Counted from the first letter of the stretch, positions 1 to 9,659 are shown. The stretch: DNA of 64,000 bases from Aphrocallistes beatrix (GCA_963281255.1 OY725498.1:1550001-1614000), one strand, 5' to 3'. Notes: a model not told the origin generated them from the sequence alone. Made by a program: numbers and translations.

Positions 1-344
1 AAAATCGACCTCCAATCTATAAATTTAAGTTAATTAATTAAACAGAAGAGGATATTTCAAGTTAGAAACTCTCGAAATGAAAAAGCTTTGCAACGGAAAC
101 TAAATCTGATTTTAACACAGATAATAATTATGAGTGATCGATTGTATTTCGTTAGTACAGTTGAGTTGATTAAATACAGTGCACATTCAATATTAAAGTA
201 ACTCGGTTTCAAGCGAATGGACACAGTTCAAGTAAAACCTCCTCTGTTCAGGGTTAAGTGAGAGAAGTAGGGAGAGAAGATGTGCGATTGTCACAAGTCA
301 ACATTGACACGATTAGAGAAGAGTACATCCGGTATAATTGCATT

Positions 345-2183
345 TTAGTTAAACTTCTGCTTCCGTCTACACTTTGACTTGCTGGGTCTGGTGACGCGAG
401 AGCTGGCGCTGTTCCGTTTAGAGCCCTTGTGCTTTAGCATTTGGGACTTAGCTAGCTCTGCCTTGTAATCTTCGTGGAGCATTGGAATGTACGCGTTTGG
501 GTCACATTTGTCAGACGCGAATGAGAAAAACCTCGCGTAGCCTCCGTTCAGGACGTACAGCTCGGGGTAGTGGAGCCTGGGGAAGGACGCTTCGTTCAGC
601 TTTCTGTCCTCATTCCTGAGGTAGCGGTACTGGCTGGGGCCCCGCATGGTGGAAAACTCGCAGTAGAACACGACGATGTGTCTCAGCTCGGAGTTGGACA
701 CGTAGGGGGTCTTCAAGAAGAATTGGTAGCTCAGCTCTTCAGTCCAGATATTGAGCGCCGTTCTGATGTGTCCCCCCTCGTACTCGTAGGGGTAGCGCGC
801 GTCGATTATCACGAGGTTCGCGATGTGTTGAGAGAATTCGCCGGTGAGAACTCGCACCAGTGTCTCGGGATCGATGGATTTCAGATCAGGATTGGAGCCC
901 TTGACGATGGGCAAAATGTAAGAGCGGGAGTTGTCTCCCAGCAGCTCCTCCCCCGGACCGAGACTCGAGTTGAAGGAGACGTTGGCGGGAGAGGACTGGG
1001 GGCGGGTGAGCTTGCACGCGGGGGAAGACGGGAATTCCGGCGTACTGCCTCCGCGACAGACGCGCTTGGACGGGACGGCGTGGGGACTGAGAGGGAGGAT
1101 CGGGTTCGCCGCGCAAGCAGCGGGACACCAGATCTTGCTGTTGATGGTCTGGGTGTCGGTGATGGGGTCGAGGGAGGGGGAGGAGAGGGTGGGAGCGGAG
1201 CAGATCTTTCTGAACCGTGTCTCGGGGCGTGTGGGGGTAGGAATGGGGTTGGTACACTTGGAGAGAGAGGGTTGATGCTCTTCTCTCGGCTTGTTCTCGA
1301 ACGTGACTCTCTTCTGAGTTTGTCTAGAAGCTGTCTTACCATCTCCGCCCCACTGCGGGACAATCTGAGCGGGCCTGATTGAGGACACAGGCGCTCTCAG
1401 AGAGTTCTCCTTCCCTCTGTCCCCCTCCCATGTCCCATTTCTCGCACTCGCCTTCTCATCCTCCGACTTCTGTCCGTTCGTCTCGGAGAGTGGGTGAGTC
1501 GGGTTGCCGGCGTCCTCACTTCCATTCTGCTGCACTTTAGACAGGCAGAACTGGTTGCAAGGGTCCTTCAGAGGACTGTTGGAGTTGGAGCTAGGGAGGT
1601 GGGACCGTATCTCTCCGGTTAGAAGGGAGTCAAAGTCGGTTATCTTGTGTCCGGGGGACCTGCGGGCGGGCAGACTGTTCTCGAGTGTGTTCTGCAGAGT
1701 GGTGAGCTGCTCGAAGAATGTGTCGTCATCGCTGTTGAGAGAAGAGACAGAGGAGGAGGAGGAGATGGTCCGGCTAGAGCTGATGGTAGGGACCTCCCGC
1801 GCGTTGGTACGACCCGTCTGAGAAGAGAGGGAGTGTGGGACGAGAGTGGCAGCCTCTTTGAGAGGGTGCAGGACAGTTAGGCGTGCTGGTGGTTTCATGA
1901 GGTGGCTGGGACTAGGGGAGTTGTAGGACTGGTCCAAGCGGGTGTAGGTTCTAATGGGCCGCACTTTGATGATGTCCGAGTAGGAATCGTTAGCGAAGGA
2001 AGGAATTGAAGTCGAGGCTTTAGCGGAGAGATGCGGTGCTTCCACCGGCGAATCTGAAGTTGGAACTGTGAAACTCTCCGAAATGGAAGAGAAGAGCAAA
2101 CAGCGAGGAGTGGAGTTGAAGAGACTGAGAGTACTCTCATTGCAAGAGTTGTTGTTGAAACTGCTACCCAGAGTGCTGTCCAT
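345..2183 (-). CDS. CDC25: CDC25-like dual-specificity phosphatase
   Basis: Family role: CDC25 removes inhibitory phosphates from cyclin-dependent kinases to drive cell-cycle transitions. About 612 residues from the ATG at 2181-2183; the frame is open to a TTG at 2247-2249, not used here. The first ~400 residues are Ser/Pro-rich and probably disordered, as in the regulatory half of CDC25. The C-terminal third is a rhodanese-fold catalytic domain: an IIDARYPYEYEGGHI segment, then a CX5R loop reading YCEFSTMRGPS (Cys ~508, codon 660-662), then ELYVLNGGYARFF and a basic tail like that of animal CDC25. The residue before the catalytic Cys is Tyr, where CDC25 normally has His. The coding exon is unbroken and GC-rich compared with its flanks. 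Downstream of TMEM70 on the same strand. Family assignment is secure; activity is less certain because of the His-to-Tyr change. Confidence 0.92.
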   Translation of the reverse strand: MDSTLGSSFNNNSCNESTLSLFNSTPRCLLFSSISESFTVPTSDSPVEAPHLSAKASTSIPSFANDSYSDIIKVRPIRTYTRLDQSYNSPSPSHLMKPPARLTVLHPLKEAATLVPHSLSSQTGRTNAREVPTISSSRTISSSSSVSSLNSDDDTFFEQLTTLQNTLENSLPARRSPGHKITDFDSLLTGEIRSHLPSSNSNSPLKDPCNQFCLSKVQQNGSEDAGNPTHPLSETNGQKSEDEKASARNGTWEGDRGKENSLRAPVSSIRPAQIVPQWGGDGKTASRQTQKRVTFENKPREEHQPSLSKCTNPIPTPTRPETRFRKICSAPTLSSPSLDPITDTQTINSKIWCPAACAANPILPLSPHAVPSKRVCRGGSTPEFPSSPACKLTRPQSSPANVSFNSSLGPGEELLGDNSRSYILPIVKGSNPDLKSIDPETLVRVLTGEFSQHIANLVIIDARYPYEYEGGHIRTALNIWTEELSYQFFLKTPYVSNSELRHIVVFYCEFSTMRGPSQYRYLRNEDRKLNEASFPRLHYPELYVLNGGYARFFSFASDKCDPNAYIPMLHEDYKAELAKSQMLKHKGSKRNSASSRVTRPSKSKCRRKQKFN

Positions 2184-2664
2184 CAAACGCTGTTTCCCGT
2201 ACGGATTGTATTTGAGTGTAGATAATAAAATAAAGAAGATATATTCCAACGAGAGCGTTTCAAGAATTTATGCAGACACACTACTGCAGTTGATGAATCG
2301 AAATGGTGAATTATTTGTACAAATTTATATTCCAAAATGCTAAAATAAATTATCAAGTATCGATAATAATATGCTATTCAGTCACTATAATGCAATAAAT
2401 ATCCAATAACAAAGGTGTAATGATTGTTGTACGTAATAGGCATAGAAACAGCTGATTGAGTTGCAGTTGGAAGAAAGTAGTGTGAATTTATGGTTACCAG
2501 CATTAAATTCTTATCAAACATAATTATCTGACTTTAGGTTGTCAAGATTAAATCGGTTCACGTTAGGAGAGCAAATTGATGCATGTGTTGATGTTTTTGT
2601 AAAATACTAAATAAAATTTAAAATTTCTAGGATTCTATTTTTCGTAAAACAGTGATTGAGTCGA
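2184..2664. other. Intergenic spacer between CDC25 and TMEM70
   Basis: AT-rich, about 480 bp, presumably holding the CDC25 promoter and the TMEM70 3' end. I see no gene, repeat or clear motif in it. Confidence 0.5.
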
Positions 2665-3294
2665 TCAAGGCGATTTAGTTTTGCTGCTATTGTGTTCTCT
2701 TTCCTTTTCCTTTTCAATTTTATCCTTTTTCATCCCCAAAACCCTCATGTACAGGTCGATATTGCTCTCTCGCATGAGCTCTTGGTGGAGGTAGAAATGA
2801 CGCTTCTTCGCTACAAAAGTAGAAAAGAGAGCACTGAAACCAGTTTTTGGCTGTGCGATTTCACTGGCAAGGAATTGAGTCTCTCTCGTTCGAGAGAACA
2901 GTGTTGAGGTGTGTGCAGTGAATTTCTGTTCAGCTCGGTCATAGAACAGTTTGTGTATGTAGGTGCGTGTCAGCATATGCAGCATCCCGGTAGTGCCCCA
3001 GGATGCGATCAGAGTGATGGCGACTACCATTGCCTTTCCCACCATCGGAACTTCCTCTCTACCGAACAAGAGGAGCAAGGGGGAGACAAACAGGGCAGTG
3101 GTGCTTGTCATTACGGACACGATCTTGATGCTCTTGACAGCTGTTGAGAAGGGGCCAGAATACACGAGGTGAGATACAGGAGCGTTAGTTGGCTTGTACC
3201 TCTTGGTCGGTTGAGGTAATGAAGGAATTGAAATGGTAGGTCTCAAAACCAGCCAACCACTCATGCAGTCGAATCTGGAAAATCGAGATAACAT
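2665..3294 (-). CDS. TMEM70: TMEM70-like mitochondrial ATP synthase assembly factor
   Basis: Family role: TMEM70 sits in the mitochondrial inner membrane and promotes assembly of the ATP synthase c-ring and complex I. The 209-residue frame from ATG 3292-3294 has the family layout: a basic, Pro/Thr-rich N-terminus (likely transit peptide), the segment LVYSGPFSTAVKSIKIVS, two hydrophobic stretches (about residues 57-78 and 88-108) separated by a short charged loop, then a soluble tail with FSALFSTFVAKKRHFYLH and a final MRVLGMKKD resembling the TMEM70 end. The C-terminus is strongly Lys/Glu-rich. Divergent from EXOSC3, about 0.9 kb away. An upstream exon cannot be excluded. Assignment rests on recognised pattern, not on a search. 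Confidence 0.8.
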   Translation of the reverse strand: MLSRFSRFDCMSGWLVLRPTISIPSLPQPTKRYKPTNAPVSHLVYSGPFSTAVKSIKIVSVMTSTTALFVSPLLLLFGREEVPMVGKAMVVAITLIASWGTTGMLHMLTRTYIHKLFYDRAEQKFTAHTSTLFSRTRETQFLASEIAQPKTGFSALFSTFVAKKRHFYLHQELMRESNIDLYMRVLGMKKDKIEKEKEREHNSSKTKSP

Positions 3295-4201
3295 TCTACT
3301 ATGCCAATCAAGCTATTTGAGCAGTTAAGGAGATAGAACGTTTACTTGCCAAATCTCGAAAATTTTCCTGAATTTGGAACCGAAATCCCTGGATTTTCAA
3401 GTATTTATATCTTAATCCCTAGATGCTAATCATTTTCACAATTGTATTCGTTAATAAACTGAATTATTGTGTATTCCTTGAAGATTATTCCTATTTCCCA
3501 TCCTTATTCCACACAAATTGACACAAAAATCCCTGAATCCAGTGTAAATCCCTGGATGGTTGGCAATGATGATAGGGTATGTCATGTGTACTGGATACAA
3601 AATATTATAGTACTTACAAGTACTTTATGGAACAAACAGCATATCAAGTGTTTGTTGATAATGTTGTGGTTAGTATTTGGTATTCTCCTCAGTAATACAA
3701 CAAGTCTGATCAAGGTGTTACATAGATATAACATTTTATATGTCAGTTGTATATACAAATGCGTAAATTAGTTATTTTTAAGAATCCATCTTACCTGAAA
3801 ATTGTATAAGGAACAGAACAGAAGTATGTAGTGTCTAAATAATATTTATTTAAAATGCTCAAAACCAAGCTTAATATAGCCAACTGGTGTGGGTTATAAA
3901 AATAGAACTATTGCATTTATTATATTGAGTAAGAGTATCACAAGGCTTTATTCATTGGAAACTCTCCGAATAAAAAGCATGACGGCAAGGCAGTTAATTA
4001 GGTAAGTATATTTGCGAGATCGAAACAAGTTTTATCTAAATAGAAGTATCCTTATTCGACATAAATAGGAAGACGTATTATTTCAGAAATGAATAAGTTC
4101 ACATCTACAACACATGAATAGACATTCTAAGAATTCTACTTCCTCAACCAGGCTTAGTTGGCATTAGTTAATTCCTTTACGTAGACGTAGTAGTACACAG
4201 T
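3295..4201. other. Intergenic region between divergent TMEM70 and EXOSC3
   Basis: About 0.9 kb of AT-rich DNA that must hold both promoters. It contains repeat-like text with three variants of 'ccctggat/ccctgaat' around 3390-3556, which looks like decayed transposon sequence. No convincing coding frame. Confidence 0.4.
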
Positions 4202-7200
4202 ATGGACTTGTCTTTATTCGGCACTACGATACTGCCAGGAGATGTTGTGGGGAGGTGTGAAGGGGAGCAGGGTGTCCTGGGGCTGGGACCTGGACTACAC
4301 CTTCAAGAGAACGGAGATGTGGTAGCTATCAAACCGGGACTGCTCAAACACAACAAAAATAAATTTTGGATCGATACCCCAGAAAAAAGAGTGAGTATAG
4401 AAATAACAGGGAGCATTTTCTAATATTATAATTTATAATCAACCAATCAATCTTGTAGTATGTGCCTATGCAAGGAGACATGGTCATTGGCATCGTAACG
4501 GGGAAGAGCGGAGAGAGTTTCAAGGTAGACCTGGGAGCCTACCTGCAAGCTCAGCTCTCTTTCTACGCTTTCGAGGGTGCAACCAAGAAAAACAAGCCAG
4601 ATCTAAAGGTGAGTACTCGACAATCTTAGCTCAAAACATAAAAATTGCACCCGGGTTCAAATCTCCTCCATACAAGGGATATATTGTCCACATTTGGGTG
4701 CAATTCAGTCCAATAGAATTTTCAGGAACGAGCATACGGACGACGGACATTACACTGCCATTCATTCCTGCCTCAAGTCATCTCCTATACTAGGAGCTGC
4801 ACTAAAAAGTAATGCGTAATTTCGTCGACGAAATACTCGAAAGTATTCAAAACATTCCTTTTACAAATCATTAGGCTTTCATAAGTAATCATATAAAGTA
4901 AATGAATAAACAGACCTGTCAATACAAGCATGGCATCTCCAAGCGTACAAACTGCTTATGATATCGGAACTGAGTGTCCTCGAGGATTCGGAGTGATTAT
5001 TGTGAATACGTTCAAGCATGAAAAGGATTCTGAGAGGAGAGGGGCAGATGTGGAGAAATCAGATCTTTGTACTCTATTCACTGATCTCGGCTTGGAAGTG
5101 AAATCAGCACAAGATCTCTCAGCAGGGGGAATGAAGGAGTTCCTGAAAGAAATCTCAAAAGAAAGCTCCCTCGAAGAGCACTCGGTCCTTGTGGTTGCGA
5201 TATCCTCCCATGGAGAAGAGAAGGGGATCCTTGGGGCAGGTGGCAGTGGAGGTGAAGATGGAGGAGGCATAGTCTCACACAAAGAGATTGTATCCATATT
5301 TGCCAATGAAAACTGTCCAGCGTTGTTTGGTAAGCCCAAAGTATTTATCTTCAACTCCTGCCGTGGAAACGAGGTTGTCAAAAAACTTGAGAGGATAGAA
5401 AGTTTTGAAGGAATTCCTGAGAAAGTGCTTTTTAATACATCTAAAAATACAGCCACGACCAGCTCAGCTGATATTTTCAAGGTCTTTTCATGTCTCGAAG
5501 GTTCAATCTCTCTTCGTAAACCTAACAGAGGATCTCTATTCCTGTCCATTCTTTGTGAGTGTTGGAGAAAATTTGGAAATGAAATGTCCCTTGCAGATGT
5601 TGTCACACAGGTGAATGGACAGCTGACTAAATTCGTGTATCGAGAAGATGGAGATCATCTCTCACAGTGCTGCATTAACGAAGGCACTCTGAGAGCAATA
5701 CTCTGTATCGGCGTTGTCGGAGGGAGAGATGGAGATACGATTGAAAAGGATTGCAAACGCGCCCCAGTTCAACCACGATCAAAAAATCCGAAACAACGAA
5801 CAAATTCATTTTATAGAAAAAGTAAGAAGACAGAAATAACTGAACCAAATTATGACCAAAGAAATGAACCCACTTCATCTACTTACCAATCAAATCACGA
5901 ACCCCATCCCGAAAAGAATTTAAACCCTATGATGAAAGATGAGACGAGTTCAAACCAAGAAGTTAGAAACACAACAAATGAACCGACTGAACCCAATAAA
6001 CCGACACCTATCCCTCCTCCAGCCCCCACTGAATTCTACCTCGGTGCCGCCTCTTTCGATGGAATCAACACCGTCTACCTCACGGATTCGCTAAATGCCC
6101 GGGTTTGGTGCTGTGACATAATCCGTAAGGGAGTGACCGGGTTTATCTACGATCCGGTCTTTGCCCAGAATCAGCCTTTCGGAGTTGCTGCGGATGATAG
6201 GTTTGTCATCGTCACTTGTGGAACTATCCTGCTCGCCTTCGATGCTGTCAAACTCTTGAAGGTGAAAGAGTTCGAGCATAAATTAGCCAATTTCTCAGCC
6301 GTGGATATAAGTAATAACCAGGTTTTCGTGGCTAGCAACCTTTACAAATTCTCTCTCTACACAGGAACATATGCTCTTGACATGAAGCCAATGGAGTTGT
6401 CCATCCATGGGTCTGATCTTAAACCAGATGTTTACTTAAATGATGTAAAAGTCACAGAAAAATACATTTTCCTACTATTCGATGACATAAACAATCCTCT
6501 CTGTATTTTCGGTTTGCAAGGAAATTTCCTATTCACTATGAGCCTTGCACCTGCACAGTACAAGTACTTCGCTATCAACCACCTCAGCGCGTTGATCATG
6601 CTGGGAGAAACGAGCAGCGGTGTGATCAGGACGCTGGACATGAACAATGAGACGTGGATGGAAGAAGTGTTTCCTGCGATCGAGGGGTTACATCTCACTG
6701 GGATTACGCTGATAGCGCCAAATGTACTATTCGCGGCAGTTAACACTGATAAACCTAAGGAATGTCTTGAGGAACAATGTCTACTGCTTAATTTGAACCT
6801 TGAGAATATAGTTTAACTATCCTTCATTATATTTCCCTCACTCAAACTATTAGACAATAGTATATAGGTAGGTACCTACTCGAGACTACATCTCGCTAGT
6901 TGTGAAGTATGCATTTTGATTATGTCTTGTCCCAGTGTAATATCCAGTCAACTCCGCAATTAATGGGGACACGTCGGGATCTAGAATTTTATGATAGTTT
7001 ATTTAGATAATAACCCGCATGCAGCAGTCTCGCTATAATTCCTAATGCAGTCTGAATGTATTCGCTAGGTAGGCAGCTTGGTGTACGGTAAACTGGCGTC
7101 AGTGATGCGAGATATAGAACCACTGATGGAATGTGTTCACAAATCTGGGAAAGCTAGATTGATGGGACAGTTAGAAGAGGGGTACATGATCAGATGTCCC

Positions 7201-7480
7201 CTGCATGTGACTAGAAGGTTTGCACAACTGTATTATACCTCCAGTCCAGGTCCAGACATTACCTAACCCTACCCCTAGCTTGCTGATGCAGGACTCTCCC
7301 TTAATGCAGCTGTTACAAGAGCACTACACCTTCGAGATAGCGGTGGGGATGAATGGGAGGGTGTGGCTAGACAGCACTAAGGTAGGGGACACTCTGGACA
7401 TAGTCGATCTCATCACAGAGTCCGAACGCATCCCGATTGAACAACTCAAGAAGCAATTTTCTAAGAAAAAGCACAAATGA
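4202..7480 (+). CDS. EXOSC3: Exosome complex component RRP40 (4 exons)
   Basis: Family role: cap subunit of the RNA exosome, with S1 and KH domains that bind RNA entering the 3'-5' exonuclease complex. Exons by splice signal and frame: 4202-4390, 4459-4608, 7069-7217 and 7279-7480, total 690 nt, 229 residues. Introns 1 and 2 are phase 0. Intron 3 (61 bp, gtttgc...cccctag) joins AG to C, restoring [17 protein letters not shown]. Diagnostic text: the S1-like stretch [20 protein letters not shown], then [22 protein letters not shown], and [11 protein letters not shown], which is the GMNGRIW hallmark of RRP40. Intron 2 is 2,460 bp and holds the whole caspase-propeller gene on the same strand. Human EXOSC3 has about 275 residues, so the N-terminus here is short. 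Confidence 0.93.
4609..4929. other. 5' part of EXOSC3 intron 2, upstream of the nested gene
   Basis: About 320 bp from the gtgagt donor at 4609. It probably contains the promoter of the nested caspase gene. A pol III B-box-like string at 4653-4665 has no matching A box or tRNA fold, so I do not call a tRNA. Confidence 0.4.
4930..6816 (+). CDS. Caspase fused to a C-terminal beta-propeller-like domain
   Basis: Single-exon gene, 628 residues, ATG in good context (agcATGg). Residues ~15-265 are a caspase: p20 strands [10 protein letters not shown], the P1-pocket pattern [11 protein letters not shown] (Arg36), catalytic His94 in ISSHGEEKG, catalytic Cys144 in FNSCRGNE (the QACRG position), then a p10-like part with [19 protein letters not shown] and GSLFLSILC. 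There is no CARD or DED; only ~15 residues precede the fold. Residues ~270-365 are a Lys/Asn/Pro-rich linker. Residues ~366-628 contain repeated strand pairs ([45 protein letters not shown]) that resemble an NHL/WD-type propeller. The catalytic dyad is intact, so activity is plausible. Nested on the same strand in EXOSC3 intron 2. The propeller call is inference from pattern; the caspase call is strong. Confidence 0.9.
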   Translation: MASPSVQTAYDIGTECPRGFGVIIVNTFKHEKDSERRGADVEKSDLCTLFTDLGLEVKSAQDLSAGGMKEFLKEISKESSLEEHSVLVVAISSHGEEKGILGAGGSGGEDGGGIVSHKEIVSIFANENCPALFGKPKVFIFNSCRGNEVVKKLERIESFEGIPEKVLFNTSKNTATTSSADIFKVFSCLEGSISLRKPNRGSLFLSILCECWRKFGNEMSLADVVTQVNGQLTKFVYREDGDHLSQCCINEGTLRAILCIGVVGGRDGDTIEKDCKRAPVQPRSKNPKQRTNSFYRKSKKTEITEPNYDQRNEPTSSTYQSNHEPHPEKNLNPMMKDETSSNQEVRNTTNEPTEPNKPTPIPPPAPTEFYLGAASFDGINTVYLTDSLNARVWCCDIIRKGVTGFIYDPVFAQNQPFGVAADDRFVIVTCGTILLAFDAVKLLKVKEFEHKLANFSAVDISNNQVFVASNLYKFSLYTGTYALDMKPMELSIHGSDLKPDVYLNDVKVTEKYIFLLFDDINNPLCIFGLQGNFLFTMSLAPAQYKYFAINHLSALIMLGETSSGVIRTLDMNNETWMEEVFPAIEGLHLTGITLIAPNVLFAAVNTDKPKECLEEQCLLLNLNLENIV

Positions 7481-7716
7481 GCTCTTAACCGCCTTGATTT
7501 ACTACTATTTGAATAGCGTTTACTTTATAGTTATTTTACATATGATATGATTCTATGAATAATTTCAATTAGAGGATTGGCAGAGTACTCCAAATTATTC
7601 CGAAAAAAGTTTCTATAACCAATAGTCTTATTCGGTCCTTTCCAGAAATAGGGATAGATGTAAGATTAGTTATATCGATTCTTTGTACTTTACAATTAGG
7701 AAATAAGCTCTTAGAA

Positions 7717-8036
7717 ATGGATGGGAATGTAGGAAGTGACCCTAGGAGACCTTACAAGGTGAAGACGTACGACTACATGAAGGACGCAGCAGAAGGACTC
7801 TCCTCCAACGACGTACTCAGCTTCATGGGACTCATCTTCAGTGTGGTGGGACTCCTGTTCAAGGTGATACACTCAATCTATTTATCGTAGTACATATATT
7901 CTATTAGAAATATTTAATACTATTCGGTGCTCAGATCAAGTACATCTGCTGGCTAGCAGTGTACTGCGTGATGATACACTTCTGCAACTCCAGCTACAGA
8001 GAAGAAGGAAAGCAGACGTTCAGTTTGGTCATGTGA
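7717..8036 (+). CDS. WDR83OS: Asterix / PAT complex subunit, apparently C-terminally short
   Basis: Family role: Asterix (WDR83OS) partners CCDC47 in the PAT complex, a chaperone for multipass membrane proteins at the ER translocon. Exons 7717-7863 and 7935-8036 (intron gtgata...gctcag, 71 bp, phase 0) give 82 residues: the conserved SDPRRPYKV start, DYMK, then SFMGLIFSVVGLLFK and YICWLAVYCVMIHFCNSSYR, matching transmembrane segments one and two. The usual third segment (about 20 more residues) is missing, because ATG is followed at once by TGA. The stop overlaps a good donor (AT|GTGAGT at 8033), so a third exon may exist that I could not find before ASH2L. Convergent with ASH2L, 188 bp apart. 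Confidence 0.8.
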
Positions 8037-8224
8037 GTTTCATTTATTCATTATTCTCTACCACAATACGTCTTGGAAGTAAAAGGTGTGAAATATGACT
8101 ATACTATAAGTACGTACTTATAAAAAACGGAAGTTGGGATTTTGCTAAAATTAATTAATACACGTATATATCACAATGAGAATTGAGAATTTATATTTTT
8201 AAATAAAATAATCCCGAGCGAGTG

Positions 8225-9271
8225 TCAGCTCACATCCGTCGGTTTTCCCTTACTCTTCTTCGCTGGGAGAGCGGATTTGGGACCGATGGACAATCTCCCT
8301 AACTTCTCCCTGGCCGACAAGTCCAACTCGACGTGGAAGAGAACGTCGGAGAGGGCGCCCTCCATCACGGAGAGGTCTGCTGCTTCGCTCATGGGGCAGT
8401 AGTGCGGGAAATCGGACGGCTGGTGTCTGAAGGAAGGTCCGAAGTTGACAGTGACTCCGGCTGACCGGTACAGCGAGAAGCAAGGGTAGTATCGGCCGTT
8501 GCACACGTCAGAGAATGCCACTCCTTCCGACACTCCATTCTTGAAGAAGACGATCTTGCTGCCGGGACAGGGGGACAGTTTCTTCTCTGTCTCCTCCACC
8601 GAGTCCTTCTCCTCGAAGTGGAAGAAGTTCTTGAACTTGATCAGAGCCCTGTCCTTGTAGGAGGGGGGGAGGAGGGGGGCTTTGTTGCTGGCGGGCAGCT
8701 CTACGAGGAAGCCCAGTACGTCTCCGGTCCCGTACCCCTCACTGTAGTGCTTGCCTCTGCTCCGGTGGAAGACAGTGCCCTTCTTGCTCCGCCACGAGTA
8801 TCCGAACCGATCGAATCCGAGTGGGGTTTGCAGGTTCGCGTAATCCTGTCCCCACCCCAGCCTACAGGCACTCCCCTCCGCCGTGAGGTCGTCCACCGTC
8901 ACCTCGAAGTACCAGCAGCCCTGCCGCACCCCATGCGTGGCCCTGGCCATCGCGTAGCCCTTGTCCCCCGTCAGGGAGAGACGGTCGTCGCTGATCTTCA
9001 GCTGAGGAGACCGGTCGTTGAGGGAGATGTAGACCAGGTGGGGGTAGGAGACCCTGTAGAGGTGTGGCGGGATGGGACGGCCTGGCACGTCGTCCTCTTC
9101 TTCCTTCTTGGCGTGCGGGTCTTCCTCCGCCAGGATGTACCGGTACCCGTCCTTGTTGAAGGGGTGCTCCAGCGGGTACCCGTGGGCCGGCAGCCGAACC
9201 GAGGTGCAGGGACCTACCCGCGCCTTCTTAGGCCCCGAGGTGGCCGTGCTGTTTTCCGCTCGCCTCTTCAT
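8225..9271 (-). CDS. ASH2L: ASH2L-like COMPASS/MLL complex subunit (SPRY-SDI form)
   Basis: Family role: ASH2L, with WDR5, RBBP5 and DPY30, activates SET1/MLL histone H3K4 methyltransferases in the nucleus. 348 residues from ATG 9269-9271. It begins with a basic linker (PKKARVG), then HPFNKDGYRYILAEEDPHA, the SPRY core (QLKISDDRLSLTGDKGYAMA, GCWYFEVTV, CRLGWGQDYANLQTPLG, GFDRFGYSWRSKKG, GYGTGDVLGFLVELP, KIVFFKNGVSEG, YYPCFSLYR), and ends with the DPY30-binding SDI helix (GALSDVLFHVELDL) and a Lys-rich tail. The N-terminal PHD-like and winged-helix region of vertebrate ASH2L is absent from this frame. It could be in an upstream exon or truly lost. GC-rich coding exon. Confidence 0.93.
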   Translation of the reverse strand: MKRRAENSTATSGPKKARVGPCTSVRLPAHGYPLEHPFNKDGYRYILAEEDPHAKKEEEDDVPGRPIPPHLYRVSYPHLVYISLNDRSPQLKISDDRLSLTGDKGYAMARATHGVRQGCWYFEVTVDDLTAEGSACRLGWGQDYANLQTPLGFDRFGYSWRSKKGTVFHRSRGKHYSEGYGTGDVLGFLVELPASNKAPLLPPSYKDRALIKFKNFFHFEEKDSVEETEKKLSPCPGSKIVFFKNGVSEGVAFSDVCNGRYYPCFSLYRSAGVTVNFGPSFRHQPSDFPHYCPMSEAADLSVMEGALSDVLFHVELDLSAREKLGRLSIGPKSALPAKKSKGKPTDVS

Positions 9272-9659
9272 CCCTGCGCTTATTCACACCTACAGAACGG
9301 CTAGACAGTCCATTAGCACCTAATCGAGTACCTGTACAGTTTTATTAATTATTCAATGAGGTTCAAATCTAATACCATATGCCATACGAATTCTCATTTC
9401 GTCCCAATACTCGTTTACATCTTTAAGTGTCAAGAGATAGATGCAGGGGCGGTTAAAGGAATTTATCAAGTCCAGGGCAAAGCGGGGCCAAAGAAAAAAA
9501 TCCGGGGATTTACTAGGATTTGTCTTAGTTCGGTCCAATCAAATCCGGGGCCGCAGGATCAAACTCGGGGCAAAAGCCTGGATAGATGTCACCTCTACTG
9601 AAGTATGAGAAATAAGTTCTATCGTTTATTAATTATTTAATAAGAGACAGGGAGTGTAG
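9272..9659. other. Spacer between ASH2L and MRPS5 with transposon-like scrap
   Basis: About 390 bp. Around 9446-9600 the text is rich in 'ccgggg/cggggc', unlike its AT-rich surroundings, and starts with caggggcgg, a string typical of hAT transposon ends. Probably a degenerate MITE. No gene seen. Confidence 0.35.

Noticed and set aside
570..1382. 270-codon plus-strand frame opposite CDC25
   Set aside because: Antisense shadow of a GC-rich coding exon; Gly/Val/Arg-rich composition with no domain.
2184..2249. Longer N-terminus for CDC25 from TTG 2249
   Set aside because: The codon is TTG; the first ATG is at 2183.
4640..4680. tRNA-like B box (gggttcaaatctc)
   Set aside because: No A box, acceptor stem or anticodon arm at the right spacing.
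8618..9304. 228-codon plus-strand frame opposite ASH2L
   Set aside because: Antisense shadow of the SPRY-coding exon; no recognisable motif.
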